Part shown: positions 24,675 to 33,483 of the stretch, piece by piece | Numbering within the stretch: position 1 is the first letter of the stretch | Layout: each line of letters starts with the position of its first letter | Assembly (NCBI RefSeq): GCF_016916835.1 | Contig: NZ_JAFFIX010000002.1 | Coordinates: 186,001-250,000 of the forward strand | Source: Actinacidiphila bryophytorum | Lineage (GTDB): Bacteria > Actinomycetota > Actinomycetes > Streptomycetales > Streptomycetaceae | DNA length: 64,000 nucleotides | Direction of reading: 5' to 3' | Notes under the pieces: model-generated | What the model was told of the DNA's origin: nothing | Databases searched by the model: none | Seen by the model: the letters and a program-made list of their open reading frames with translations, nothing else | Translations under genes and position numbers: made by a program

Positions 24675-27600
24675 GTGGAAATCCGGTTACTGGGGCCCGT
24701 GTCGTTACGGGTGGACGGCGAGCGCCTGGAACTCGGCTCGCTGAAGGAGCGGGCGGTCCTCGCCGCCCTCGCACTCGACGTGGGGCGACCCGTCGCCCTG
24801 CACGCGCTGCTGGCCCGGCTGTGGGACGGCGACCCGCCCCCGCACGCACGGGAGAACGCGCACACCTACATCTCCCGGCTGCGCGGCCGGCTGCGCAGGG
24901 CCGGCACCACACCGCACGCCCCGCAGATCACCAGCCGCGCCCACACCTACACCCTCGAAGCCGACCCCGACGCCGTCGACTGGCACCGCTACCAGCGCCT
25001 GGTCGGCGTCGCAGCCGCCACCGCCGAGGACGGCCACGCGGCCGAACTCTTCCGGCAGGCCGAGAAGTTGTGGGAGGGCGAGGCCCTCAGTGCCATCCCC
25101 GGCCTGTGGGCGGAGACCGCCCGCAGGACGCTCGCCGAGCGCCGCCTCGCGGCCACCGTCGCACGCACCGCCGTCGACCTGCGCCTCGGCCGCTTCCGCG
25201 AACTCGTCGCGGAACTCACCGCGTTGACCGCCCAACACCCCGACGACGAGACCCTGCTCGGCCACCTCACGCTCGCCTACTACGGCTGCGGCCGCTACAC
25301 CGAGGCGCTGCGGGTGTACGAGAAGGCGCGGCGGGTGCTGATGGCCGAGTACGGCGCGCGCCCGGGGCCGGCGCTGCAACGTATCCACCTCGGCGTGCTC
25401 AACCACGTGCAGGTGGCCGACCTCGTACGCACCGCCGCCGCTCCCCCCGCCCCGCAGCGGCCGGCAACCCCGGTGCGGGCCACCCGGATCGCCCGCCCCG
25501 AGCCCGCGAGGGAGCGCGCCCCGCGGAATCTGCCCAGCCAGCCGCCGCTGATCGGCCGCCACGAAGAACTGCGCCGCCTCACCGACTCCTTCGCCACCGC
25601 AGCGAACGGCCCGGTCATCGCCCTGGAGTCCGTCAGCGGCATGGGCGGCGTCGGCAAGACCGCCGTGGCGATCCACACCGCCGCCCAACTCGCCGAGCGC
25701 TACCCCGACTCCCAGCTCTACCTGGACCTTCGCGCCCACTCGGCCCTCCAGGAGCCGCTGAGCCCCGCCGAAGCCCTGACCGCCCTGCTGCGCGCGCTCG
25801 GCACCCCGTCCGACGGCATCCCCGTCGAGCTGGACGAATTGGCCGAATTATGGCGCTCGATGCTGGCCCGGCGCCGTGCCGTCATCGTCCTGGACGACGT
25901 CGTGGACGCCAACCAGGTGCGCCCGCTGCTCCCCCACGACACGTCGTCCCTGGTGCTGCTCACCAGCCGCCGCCACATCACCGGGCTGCCGACCGCCCGC
26001 CACGTCCGACTCGACGTGCTGCCGCAGCCGGACGCGATCGCGCTCTTCCGCCGGTTCGCCGGCGAGGAGCGCACCAGGGACCTCACGGCGGTCGGCCGCG
26101 TCGTCGACCTGCTCGACCGGCTCCCGCTGGCCCTGGAGTTGATCGCCAGCCGCTTCCAGGCCCACGGCCTGTGGACGCTCGCCACCCTCCAGGACCGCCT
26201 GGCCCGGCCCGGGCGCCTCAGCGAAATCCACGACACCGACGACCGTGACCTCACCCGTATCTTCGAACTCACCTATCGCACCCTCACCAAAACACAGCGT
26301 CAGGCATTCCGCAGACTCAGCCTCCACCCGGGTCCCGACATCACCGTCCCGGTCGCCGCGGCCGTTCTGGACGTCGCACCCGACGCGGCGGAACGTATTG
26401 TCGAAAACCTGCTGGCCAACCATCTTTTGCGCGAGCCGGCTCCCGACCGGGTGATTTTCCATGACCTCCTGCACGAATTCGCCCGCCACCTGACCGCCAC
26501 CGAGGACGGCGACGATCTCCGCGACCAGATCGCCCTGCGCCTGATCACTTTCTACGTCCAGGCCGTCGACCGCGCCGACCGCATCGCCTTCCCGCGGCGG
26601 CTGCGTGATCTTGATGGCCCCGCCAACTACCCTGCGGGCATTCCCACTTGGGCCGACGCGCAGGCCGCCGAAGCCTGGCTGACGAGCGAGCGCGAGAACA
26701 TCCTCGCCGTCGAACGCTTCGCCGTGGCCCAAGGCCACCCCGACCTCGCCGCCCGACTCGCCTTCAACGTCGCGGGCTTCCTCAACGCCGAGTGCTACTG
26801 GCAGCACACCGTGGACGTGCTGCAACGGGCCGTCGCCCGCTGGACAGAACACGGCCCGCACCCGGACCTCTGCGGCGCCCTGCTCGACCTGTCCGACGCG
26901 CTGGCCAACACCGGGCAGTACGAAGGCGCGGCCGACGCGGGCCGCCGCGCACTCGACCTCGCCCGCACGACGGGCGACCCCTCCGCCGAGGCGGAGGCCC
27001 TCCGCACGGTCGGCGCCCTCCAATGGCACCGCGGCGAGCACGCCGCCGCACTCGACCACTTCCAGCAGGCATTCACCCTGAAAGAGAGCACGGGCGACAT
27101 CTGGAGCCTGGCCAGGCTCCACAACAACATCGGGGTGTCTTTGCTCTATCTCGGCGACAACGAAAGATCCCAGGCGCATTTTCAGGAAGCCCGCGCCGGA
27201 TTCACCGCGACCGCCGACGAAAGGCGGGCCGCGGGGGCTCTGGTGAACATCGGTGACTGGCTGTGGCGGACCGGAAGGCTCACCGACGCGCGCGACGCTT
27301 TCGCAGAAGCGGCCACATTGCTGGGGAATTCGGGACACCGCCAGGAGCAGGCCATCGCACAGAGCAGCCTCGCCGACGTCCTGACCGAACTCGGGGAGAC
27401 GGAAACGTCTCTCGAATTGTGCCGGGCCGCGCTGGAGGTATTCCAGTCCCTCGCCGACCGCAAGAGCCAGGCGGACACCCTCATCAGCATGGGCCGGGCG
27501 CTCGGCAAGCGGGGCGGGCACGCGGAGGCGATCACCCGCTACTCCGAAGCCCTCCAGGTCGCGCAGGACATCGGCGCCGCCCACCAGGTCGCGGAGGCCC

Positions 27601-27878
27601 TGCGGGGCCTGGGCGGAGTCGAGTTCGCCGCGGGTCGTCTCGACGCCGCCGCCGAGTACCTGTCCGCCGCCGTGGCGACCGCCACCAGAATTCGCGACCT
27701 GGACGAAGTCGTGGAAGCGCAGATGCTTCTGGTGGAAGTCCATCTCGCGTCGGGTGCGCCGCGCACGGCATATGCCCTTCTGCGGCATGCATGGGAGGCG
27801 GCACAGTCCCAGGGTCACCGTGAGGCCGCGGCAATCCGGCGCCGCCTGGCGGAACTCAGGGACGGGTCGGCGGACTGA
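24675..27878 (+). CDS. AfsR-like SARP transcriptional regulator (DBD-BTAD-NB-ARC-TPR) with TTA codon
   Basis: A 1067-residue regulator. The start GTG 24675 follows GGAGGGGAG. The OmpR-type DNA-binding domain (1-95: EIRLLGPVSLRVDGERL, LKERAVLAALAL, HTYISRLRGRLR) leads into BTAD (about 100-245), then NB-ARC with P-loop GMGGVGKT (about residue 320) and a Walker B-like VIVLDDV, then TPR repeats (about 700-1060). This is the AfsR layout that links ATP binding to activation of antibiotic or developmental genes. Leu codon TTA at 25848-25850 predicts bldA dependence. A weak 6-bp hairpin follows the stop (27886-27905). It is divergent from the STAND ATPase and followed by a small secreted protein gene. 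Known targets cannot be read here. Confidence 0.93.
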   Translation: MEIRLLGPVSLRVDGERLELGSLKERAVLAALALDVGRPVALHALLARLWDGDPPPHARENAHTYISRLRGRLRRAGTTPHAPQITSRAHTYTLEADPDAVDWHRYQRLVGVAAATAEDGHAAELFRQAEKLWEGEALSAIPGLWAETARRTLAERRLAATVARTAVDLRLGRFRELVAELTALTAQHPDDETLLGHLTLAYYGCGRYTEALRVYEKARRVLMAEYGARPGPALQRIHLGVLNHVQVADLVRTAAAPPAPQRPATPVRATRIARPEPARERAPRNLPSQPPLIGRHEELRRLTDSFATAANGPVIALESVSGMGGVGKTAVAIHTAAQLAERYPDSQLYLDLRAHSALQEPLSPAEALTALLRALGTPSDGIPVELDELAELWRSMLARRRAVIVLDDVVDANQVRPLLPHDTSSLVLLTSRRHITGLPTARHVRLDVLPQPDAIALFRRFAGEERTRDLTAVGRVVDLLDRLPLALELIASRFQAHGLWTLATLQDRLARPGRLSEIHDTDDRDLTRIFELTYRTLTKTQRQAFRRLSLHPGPDITVPVAAAVLDVAPDAAERIVENLLANHLLREPAPDRVIFHDLLHEFARHLTATEDGDDLRDQIALRLITFYVQAVDRADRIAFPRRLRDLDGPANYPAGIPTWADAQAAEAWLTSERENILAVERFAVAQGHPDLAARLAFNVAGFLNAECYWQHTVDVLQRAVARWTEHGPHPDLCGALLDLSDALANTGQYEGAADAGRRALDLARTTGDPSAEAEALRTVGALQWHRGEHAAALDHFQQAFTLKESTGDIWSLARLHNNIGVSLLYLGDNERSQAHFQEARAGFTATADERRAAGALVNIGDWLWRTGRLTDARDAFAEAATLLGNSGHRQEQAIAQSSLADVLTELGETETSLELCRAALEVFQSLADRKSQADTLISMGRALGKRGGHAEAITRYSEALQVAQDIGAAHQVAEALRGLGGVEFAAGRLDAAAEYLSAAVATATRIRDLDEVVEAQMLLVEVHLASGAPRTAYALLRHAWEAAQSQGHREAAAIRRRLAELRDGSAD

Positions 27879-27953
27879 CTCCGCAGCTGCCAGGAACCCG
27901 GCAGCAGAACGGATTCGCCAGCTTATCGCAGCGTGGCAAGCAGGCACGACGAT

Positions 27954-27983
27954 TTGGCTCGACAGCGATCACACGCTTAAGCT
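27954..27983 (+). promoter_or_regulatory. Promoter of the 115-residue secreted protein
   Basis: TTGGCT (27954-27959), an 18-base spacer and TAAGCT (27978-27983) lie about 35 bases before the ATG at 28019. Spacing and hexamers fit a sigma-70-type (HrdB) promoter. Confidence 0.45.
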
Positions 27984-28018
27984 CGTGATCTTATCAGTCG
28001 CGCGCAAATTAGGCACTC

Positions 28019-28366
28019 ATGAACATTGCGGACAAGTGCATCAAGGCTGTCGTCGCAGCCGCGATATGCATCGCCTCACTGACCCTCGCCCACCCGGCAA
28101 CGGCCTCTGCGGCGGAGCCCGCGCCTCCCTCGGGCGCAACCATCTCGCACATGCCGTCAGATAGTCAAATGGCATATGCCACAAGCTCTGCCGCCACCCC
28201 GCAGGCGATCCAGACCCTCAGCGACTGGGTCCTGGCGAGCGTCGGGTCGCACGCAGCAATGCCCGCAAAATGCATCATTATGGACCACCCGGCCGGCCAG
28301 GCCTTCTTCGTCGAGGAGCCGCCCACCCGTCCGACCGGCAGGTCATATACCTTGACGGACATATAG
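28019..28366 (+). CDS. Small secreted protein, unknown, between SARP and ArsR genes
   Basis: A 115-residue protein with a signal peptide (MNIADKCIKAVVAAAICIASLTLAHPATASA, cleavage near ASA-AE). The mature part of about 85 residues has one Cys (AKCIIMDH) and no recognised fold. The DNA is lower in GC than its neighbours (CATATG, AGATAG words), which may mark transfer. A -35/-10 pair is placed upstream. It follows the SARP gene after 140 bases and precedes the ArsR gene by 22. Its function is unknown; being next to an activator it may be a target. Confidence 0.6.
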   Translation: MNIADKCIKAVVAAAICIASLTLAHPATASAAEPAPPSGATISHMPSDSQMAYATSSAATPQAIQTLSDWVLASVGSHAAMPAKCIIMDHPAGQAFFVEEPPTRPTGRSYTLTDI

Positions 28367-28381
28367 CCGGAGAGGCATATT
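28352..28381 (+). promoter_or_regulatory. Promoter candidate of the ArsR operon
   Basis: TTGACG (28352-28357), an 18-base spacer and CATATT (28376-28381) would start transcription near the ATG at 28389, giving a leaderless transcript. Confidence 0.4.
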
Positions 28382-28388
28382 GGTGGGC

Positions 28389-28715
28389 ATGAGCACTCCG
28401 GCGGCAGCAGACGACCTCATCGCGGTGCTCGCCGAGCCGAGCAGGCGGCGGATACTCGACCTGCTCAAGGACGGTGAGCGGGCGGTCGGGGAGCTGGTCG
28501 AGGAGCTGGGGATGAGCCAGCCGGCCGTCTCCAAGCAGTTGCGCGCCCTGCGGGACGCGGGGCTGGTGAGCGTCAGGGTCGACGCGCAGCGGCGGCTGTA
28601 CCGGATACGGGCGGAGCCGCTGGCCGCGCTCGACGCGTGGCTGGCGCCGTACCGGAGGCTCTGGGAGGCGAGCCTTGACCGGCTCGAACGCCACTTGGAG
28701 GAAGGACCGTCATGA
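28389..28715 (+). CDS. ArsR-family transcriptional regulator
   Basis: A 108-residue winged-helix protein: LAEPSRRRILDLL, VGELVEELGMSQPAVSKQLRALRDAGLV and the wing VDAQRRLYRI are the ArsR signature. No Cys metal ligand is visible, so it is likely of the metal-independent type that pairs with SRPBCC proteins. ATG 28389 fits the family N-terminus; GTG 28383 has GGAGAGG at better spacing. The stop overlaps the SRPBCC start as ATGA. Confidence 0.92.
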   Translation: MSTPAAADDLIAVLAEPSRRRILDLLKDGERAVGELVEELGMSQPAVSKQLRALRDAGLVSVRVDAQRRLYRIRAEPLAALDAWLAPYRRLWEASLDRLERHLEEGPS

Positions 28716-29221
28716 ACGAGGCCACCAACGGCGGCGAGGCGACCGTCAGTACGCAGGGGCGCCGGCCGGTCGTGCGGCTGGAGAGGGTGCTGGCGCGGCC
28801 GCCGGAAGCGGTGTGGCGGGCGATCACCGACCCCGAGGAGCTGAAGGCGTGGTTCCCCTGCGGGGTCATCGCGGACTCGTGGAAGCCGGGGGCCGCGATC
28901 AGCTTCCCGTTCGCCGGCGGGCCGACCCTGACCGGGGTCGTGCTGGAGGTCGACGAGCCGCACGTGCTGGCGTACACCTGGGGCGAGGAAACGTTGCGCT
29001 TCACGCTGACGCCCGAGCCCGACGGGCGTACGCGGCTGGTGCTCACCGACGAGCTGGACTCGCCCTTCGCCGCCCGCAATGCGGCCGGCTGGCAGGTCTG
29101 CCTGGCCCGGCTGACCGGGGACGCGACGGCCGGTGACGCCTGGCAGGAGCACTTCGCCCGCTACACCGCGGCCTTCGAACCGGCCCTCGGGCCGCAGGAA
29201 GGCCCGCCCGCCGGGCATTGA
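28712..29221 (+). CDS. SRPBCC / AHSA1-like domain protein
   Basis: A 169-residue protein of the AHSA1 (START-like) group: RVLARPPEAVWRAITDPEELKAWF at the N-terminus and the strand pattern VLEVDEPHVLAYTWG, RTRLVLTDEL. These small hydrophobic-cavity proteins bind unknown ligands. It is translated with the ArsR regulator through an ATGA overlap (GGAGGAAGGACC upstream), a very common pair in actinobacteria in which ArsR controls the operon. Confidence 0.9.
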   Translation: MNEATNGGEATVSTQGRRPVVRLERVLARPPEAVWRAITDPEELKAWFPCGVIADSWKPGAAISFPFAGGPTLTGVVLEVDEPHVLAYTWGEETLRFTLTPEPDGRTRLVLTDELDSPFAARNAAGWQVCLARLTGDATAGDAWQEHFARYTAAFEPALGPQEGPPAGH

Positions 29222-29285
29222 GCGTTCCCGCCCGCGGGCGGCCCGTGGCAGACTCGGCGGCGGAAGTCCTACAGGGCTGTAGACG

Positions 29286-30068
29286 GTGGCGCCGGCAGCG
29301 GTGCCGGGACGGAGCCGGGCGCGGGTGAGTGCGTGGGTGCTGTTCGCGACGGTGTTCGTGGCCTGCGCGGTGGAGGCCGTCGAGGCGCTGACCATCGTGC
29401 TGGCCGCGGGGACCAGCCGCCGCTGGGGGTCGGCGCTGCAGGGCACGGGCGCCGCGCTGGTGGCGCTCGCCGCGACCGTCGGGGCGCTGGGGCCGGCCAT
29501 CGGGCTGATCCCGCTGGGGGGGCTGCGGCTGGCGGTCGGCGGGCTGCTGCTGGTCTTCGGGCTGCAGTGGCTGCGCAAGGCGGTGCTGCGGGCCTCGGGG
29601 CACAAGGCGCTGCACGACGAGGAGGCCCGTTACGCCCGGCAGGTCGCGGCCGCCGAGGCCGCAGGCCACGGCGGGCGCGGGGTCGTACACGACTGGTACG
29701 CCTTCACGCTGTCCTTCAAGGGGGTCTTCCTCGAAGGCCTCGAAGTCGCCTTCATCGTCGTCACGTTCGGCACCAACCAGGGTGACGTGCCGGTCGCGGT
29801 GCTGGGCGCGGTCGCGGCGGTCGCGGTGGTCGCGGGCGTCGGCTTCGCGGTGCGCGCGCCGCTGGCGAAGGTGCCGGAGAACACCATGAAGTTCGCCGTC
29901 GGCACGATGCTGACCGCCTTCGGCCTGTTCTGGTCGACCGAGGGCACGGGCGCGGACTGGCCCGGCGGTGACGTGGCGCTGCTGGTCATCGTCCCGGCCG
30001 TCGCGGCACTGGCGTCGGGCTACGCGGCCCTGCTGCGGCGCGGCGGTACGGCGGGGGCGGCGGCGTGA
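29286..30068 (+). CDS. COG4280-type integral membrane protein
   Basis: A 260-residue membrane protein with about 6-7 helices. Two related segments VEAVEALTIVLAAG (near residue 20) and FLEGLEVAFIVVTFG (near 150) resemble the REGLE-type motif of iron permeases, and the family is grouped as predicted membrane transporter COG4280. The substrate is unproven. GTG 29286 is used; ribosome-binding bases are weak and a small inverted repeat CTACA/TGTAG (29269-29282) sits just before it. The stop overlaps the next GTG start. Confidence 0.75.
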   Translation: MAPAAVPGRSRARVSAWVLFATVFVACAVEAVEALTIVLAAGTSRRWGSALQGTGAALVALAATVGALGPAIGLIPLGGLRLAVGGLLLVFGLQWLRKAVLRASGHKALHDEEARYARQVAAAEAAGHGGRGVVHDWYAFTLSFKGVFLEGLEVAFIVVTFGTNQGDVPVAVLGAVAAVAVVAGVGFAVRAPLAKVPENTMKFAVGTMLTAFGLFWSTEGTGADWPGGDVALLVIVPAVAALASGYAALLRRGGTAGAAA

Positions 30069-30310
30069 AGCGGCGCGGTGCGGATACGGATGCGGGTACC
30101 GGCGCGGGGCTGATGCGGCGGCTGCGGGGCTTCGGCGCCTTCTGGTACGACTTCGTCGTCGGCGACGACTGGCGGATCGCCCTCGGTGTGGTCCTCGCGC
30201 TCGGCACGACCGCCGCACTGGTGGCCGGGGGCGTCGACGCCTGGTGGCTGCCGCCGGCCGCGGTGGTCGTGCTGCTCGCCCTGTCGCTGCACCGCGCCGT
30301 CCGGCGCTGA
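30065..30310 (+). CDS. Small two-helix membrane protein coupled to the COG4280 gene
   Basis: An 81-residue protein starting at GTG 30065, overlapping the preceding stop as GTGA. After a basic N-terminus and FGAFWYDFVVGDDWR come two short hydrophobic helices (IALGVVLALGTTAALVAGG; LPPAAVVVLLALSL) and a basic end. Probably a subunit or accessory of the membrane protein upstream. Confidence 0.75.
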   Translation: MKRRGADTDAGTGAGLMRRLRGFGAFWYDFVVGDDWRIALGVVLALGTTAALVAGGVDAWWLPPAAVVVLLALSLHRAVRR

Positions 30311-30319
30311 GCGCGCGGT

Positions 30320-30348
30320 GTCCTCCCCGCTCCGGCGGCGGGGAGGAC
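30320..30348. terminator. Bidirectional terminator
   Basis: GTCCTCCCCG (30320-30329) and CGGGGAGGAC (30339-30348) form a perfect 10-bp stem between the convergent COG4280 operon and methyltransferase gene. Confidence 0.75.
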
Positions 30349-30356
30349 GTACGGCG

Positions 30357-31193
30357 TCAGGGCTTGCGGGCCACGCCCGCGTACATGGCCACTTCCGAGT
30401 CGTCCACCAGGCCCTCGGTGCCGGGCTCGGGGCGCCAGCGGTGGATCAGGGTGACCCCGGGATCCACCAACTCCAGCCCCTCGAAGAAGGGTTCGACGTC
30501 GGCGAGGGTGCTGTCGCGCACCGGCAGGCCGCGCTTGGTGTACTCGGCGGTCACCGTGCCCGCGCGCACCGGGGACGTCTCCGAGGTGACCGTCGTGATC
30601 GTCAGCATGCTGCCCGGGGCGAGCCGGTCCAGGTAGCTGCGCACCAGGTCGTACGCCGCCTTCGCGTCCAGCACGAACTGCAGCACCGCGATGACCGAAA
30701 GACCGACCGGGCGGGACAGGTCGAGGGTGCCGGTCACCTCGGGGGAGCCCAGGATGGCGTCCGGGTCGCCCATGTCCGCCAGCAGGTAGGAGATCCGGCC
30801 CTCGGGGGTGCCGGTCAGACGGGCGGCGGCGTGCGCGAAGACGATCGGGTCCTTGTCGACGTAGACCACCCGGGCCGAAGGCGTCACCGCCTGCACGATC
30901 TCGTGCAGGTTCGGCGACGTCGGGATGCCGGTGCCGATGTCGATGAACTGGTCGAGGCCCTGCTCGGCGGCGTAACGGGCCGCCCGGTGCATGAACTTGC
31001 GGTTCTCCTGCATCGACGTGCGCAGCTGCGGCCAGCCGTTGAGCATCTGCTCGGCCGCCTCGCGGTCCACGGGGTAGTTGTCCTTGCCTCCCAGGACGTA
31101 GTCGTAGACCCGGGCGGAATGGGCGATGCTCGTGTCGATCACCGGCGGTTCGCCGTCCCGCTGCTCGTACGGCCGGATCAGTTCGTCGGACAT
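30357..31193 (-). CDS. SAM-dependent methyltransferase, DUF574/Methyltransf_19 family
   Basis: A 278-residue protein with the SAM-binding motif I FIDIGTGIPTSPNLHE (about 83-98), an acidic VYVDKDPIVFAHA (motif II) and VGLSVIAVLQFV. The conserved N-terminal IDTSIAHSARVYDYVLGGKDNYPVDR is the signature of the streptomycete DUF574 family, which is highly amplified in these genomes and often lies near regulators. The substrate is unknown. ATG 31193 has GAAGGGA seven bases upstream. It is divergent from the second SARP gene across 266 bases. Confidence 0.92.
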   Translation of the reverse strand: MSDELIRPYEQRDGEPPVIDTSIAHSARVYDYVLGGKDNYPVDREAAEQMLNGWPQLRTSMQENRKFMHRAARYAAEQGLDQFIDIGTGIPTSPNLHEIVQAVTPSARVVYVDKDPIVFAHAAARLTGTPEGRISYLLADMGDPDAILGSPEVTGTLDLSRPVGLSVIAVLQFVLDAKAAYDLVRSYLDRLAPGSMLTITTVTSETSPVRAGTVTAEYTKRGLPVRDSTLADVEPFFEGLELVDPGVTLIHRWRPEPGTEGLVDDSEVAMYAGVARKP

Positions 31194-31459
31194 CCGCGCA
31201 TCCCTTCGTCGGTTCTGCCACCGCGTCAGAACAGCCTCACGGTACGCGCGTCGGGGGCGCCGCGAGGGGCCGTTTGCGTACAGCCGTACGAGCGGCGCCG
31301 CGACGGCCGGGGCCGAAGGTCCGCATACCGTGACAGGGGGACGAACAAGCGGGGCATACCTGGGGATTCGGCTGGCGGGTGACCGCGCGGCTGCCTACAG
31401 TGAACACTGATTCTTCACATCCTCTCCGCCCTGGCCCGGGCGCGGGAAGGAGCGCACGC

Positions 31460-33232
31460 GTGACTCACCGAAGACCAGCGTCGAGCCCCGGCTCGTTACC
31501 GGCCCCGCCCCCCGAGGTGCGGGGCCGAGTCGTCGCACACCTCGCGGGAGTACAAGCCGCGCCGCTGGCCCTCCTCGTGGCCCCGGCCGGATACGGCAAG
31601 TCGATACTGCTCTCCCAGCACGCCGCCGCCTTCACCGGCCAGGTTCTCACCTGGCGCCCGCACCGGGGCGCCCACGAACCCGCGTCCCTCCTCAACCGCG
31701 TCACCCGCCAACTCCTCGGCACCGGGCCGGGCCTCGGCCCCGAGGTCGGCCCGTGGGAGAGCGCCGAGCCCGCCACCGTCGAATCCGTGCTCGCCGCGAT
31801 CGAGCAGCGGCCCAACCCGGTACTGCTCATCGTGGACGACGCGCACCTCATCCACGGCAGCCCCGTGGAAGCCGCGTTGGAGGAGATGGCCCTCCTCGCA
31901 CCCGCCAACCTGCGCATCGTCCTCGCCGGGCGGCGCCGCCCCGCCATCAACCTCGCCCGGCACGAACTGTCCGGCGCAGTCGTCCTCACCCCGCGTGAAC
32001 TCGCCCTGGACGCCGCCGAGATCCAGGAGGTGCTGCGCGCCTCCGCGCCCGACGGCTCAGAACGCGCCGCCGGCGGCGAGGCCGGGCGGGCGGAAGCGCT
32101 CGTCCGGCTCACCGAAGGGTGGCCCGTCGCGCTGCGGCTGTGCGCCCAGTCGCCGCGCCGCACCGGGCGCAGCGTCGCCGCACTCGCCGACAGCACGCTC
32201 GCGGTCGCCGCCGTACGCGGCTACCTCGACCGGGAAGTCCTCGGCGTCCTCCCCGCCGCGCTCGCCCGCGACTTCGAACGCATCTGCCGCGCCTCGCCCG
32301 GGCGTTGGCTGCACGACGACGGCAGCGGTGTGCTCGACGAACTCGACACCGCGTACGGGCTCGTACGCCGCCGCGCCGACGGGCGCTACGACTGCGTGCC
32401 GCTGCTGCGCGAACACGTACGGCGGCGGGCCGCGCCCGTACCCGCCGTCGCCCCGGGGCCGACCCTGCTCCCGCCCGACAGCGGGCCGCCGCCCGCACTG
32501 CACCTGCGGTGCTTCCGGCGCTTCGAAGCGGCCTTCGGGGAACAGGAGCTGGACTGGAGCGTCACCCGGCCGCGGGTACGGGCGCTCGCCCGGCTGCTCG
32601 CCGTGCACGCCGGGCAACCCGTCCACCGGGAACGGCTCATGGCCGCGCTGTGGCCCGAGAGCCCGGAACGCACCGCCTCCCGCGGCCTCCAGGTTGCCCT
32701 GTCCGCCCTGCGCACCTTCCTCGAACCCGGCGCCGACCGGGGGCGCACCCGGCTCCTCATCCGCTCGGGCGAGGCCTACATGATCGCGCTGCCGCCCGGG
32801 GGCAGTTGCGACGTGCAGCGCTTCGAAGCCGCCGTCACCACGGGCCTGCGGGCCGCCGCGCACGGCGCCGGGGGCGCCGAGCAGGCCGCCGAGTCGCTCG
32901 GGCTCGCACTGCGGCTCTACACCGGGGAGTTACTGCCCGAGGACGGGCCCGCCGAGTGGGTCGTGCCACTGCGCGAGCACTACCGCTCGCAGGCGGTGCG
33001 GGCGGCGCACACCCTCGCCGAGGTCGAACTCGACCGCGGGCGGCCCGCGGCGGCCGCCGCCGCGGCCAGGGCCGGCCTGGCCGTCGACCCCTTCCAGGAC
33101 GCGGTCTGGCGCCTCCTGGTCACGGCGCATCGCGCCGCCGGCGATCCGGCGGCAGCGCATCAGGCATCGATGCGGCACGCCCGAGTCCTCGCGGCCTTGG
33201 ACGTCCCACCCCGCGGCCTGACCGAGGTCTGA
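31460..33232 (+). CDS. SARP-type regulator with N-terminal ATPase and C-terminal BTAD; two TTA codons
   Basis: A 590-residue regulator with an N-terminal P-loop APAGYGKSILL (about residue 37) and LLIVDDAHLI (Walker B), as in MalT/LuxR ATPases. The C-terminal part has the SARP winged-helix (about 355-450: LHLRCFRRFEAAFGEQEL, RVRALARLLAVHAGQPVHRERLMAALWP) and BTAD (about 470-585). The order is the reverse of AfsR, where the DNA-binding domain comes first. The start is GTG 31460 after AAGGAG. Two Leu codons are TTA (31496-31498 and 32930-32932), a strong sign of bldA control. It is a single gene facing a MITE and the eCIS locus. Confidence 0.85.
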   Translation: MTHRRPASSPGSLPAPPPEVRGRVVAHLAGVQAAPLALLVAPAGYGKSILLSQHAAAFTGQVLTWRPHRGAHEPASLLNRVTRQLLGTGPGLGPEVGPWESAEPATVESVLAAIEQRPNPVLLIVDDAHLIHGSPVEAALEEMALLAPANLRIVLAGRRRPAINLARHELSGAVVLTPRELALDAAEIQEVLRASAPDGSERAAGGEAGRAEALVRLTEGWPVALRLCAQSPRRTGRSVAALADSTLAVAAVRGYLDREVLGVLPAALARDFERICRASPGRWLHDDGSGVLDELDTAYGLVRRRADGRYDCVPLLREHVRRRAAPVPAVAPGPTLLPPDSGPPPALHLRCFRRFEAAFGEQELDWSVTRPRVRALARLLAVHAGQPVHRERLMAALWPESPERTASRGLQVALSALRTFLEPGADRGRTRLLIRSGEAYMIALPPGGSCDVQRFEAAVTTGLRAAAHGAGGAEQAAESLGLALRLYTGELLPEDGPAEWVVPLREHYRSQAVRAAHTLAEVELDRGRPAAAAAAARAGLAVDPFQDAVWRLLVTAHRAAGDPAAAHQASMRHARVLAALDVPPRGLTEV

Positions 33233-33248
33233 CCCCCGCCACCCCCTA

Positions 33249-33306
33249 GGCCGTGTTTTGGAAGTCCCGCCTGCCCCGCGACGCCTGGCACGTCCAAAAC
33301 ACGGCC
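33249..33306. mobile_element. Short MITE-like element, 58 bp
   Basis: The ends GGCCGTGTTTTGGA and TCCAAAACACGGCC are perfect inverted repeats, flanked by TA within CTAG-like sequence. Its first 44 bases are identical to the left end of the 175-bp element at 55093, after which the interior is deleted. It also forms a strong hairpin and may terminate the SARP transcript. Confidence 0.7.
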
Positions 33307-33460
33307 TAGCCCTTGCCCCTTGCGGTGGGCGATCGCCTTCCCCCGGCGATGGGCCGGTCGCGCCGTTCCGCCCCCAGAGCTCCGCCTGGGGGTACCCCCA
33401 GCGCCTCCTGAGGTGGGTGCCACTTGCTGTGGCGTTGCTTTCCTCCGGCCCGCCCGGGCC

Positions 33461-33483
33461 GGGCGCGCAGTTCCCCGCGCCCC
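33461..33483. repeat. Dispersed intergenic repeat, copy 1
   Basis: The core GGGCGCGCAGTTCCCCGCGC recurs at 48136, 55012 and 61820, always between genes. The flanks 33377-33412 and 33420-33440 (CCACTTGCTGTGGCG) are also shared, in inverted orientation, with 48230-48410. Confidence 0.7.

Noticed and set aside
25848-27947. Long open frame on the minus strand, 699 codons
   Set aside because: It is antisense to the AfsR-type regulator, whose domains are unmistakable; high GC produces such frames.
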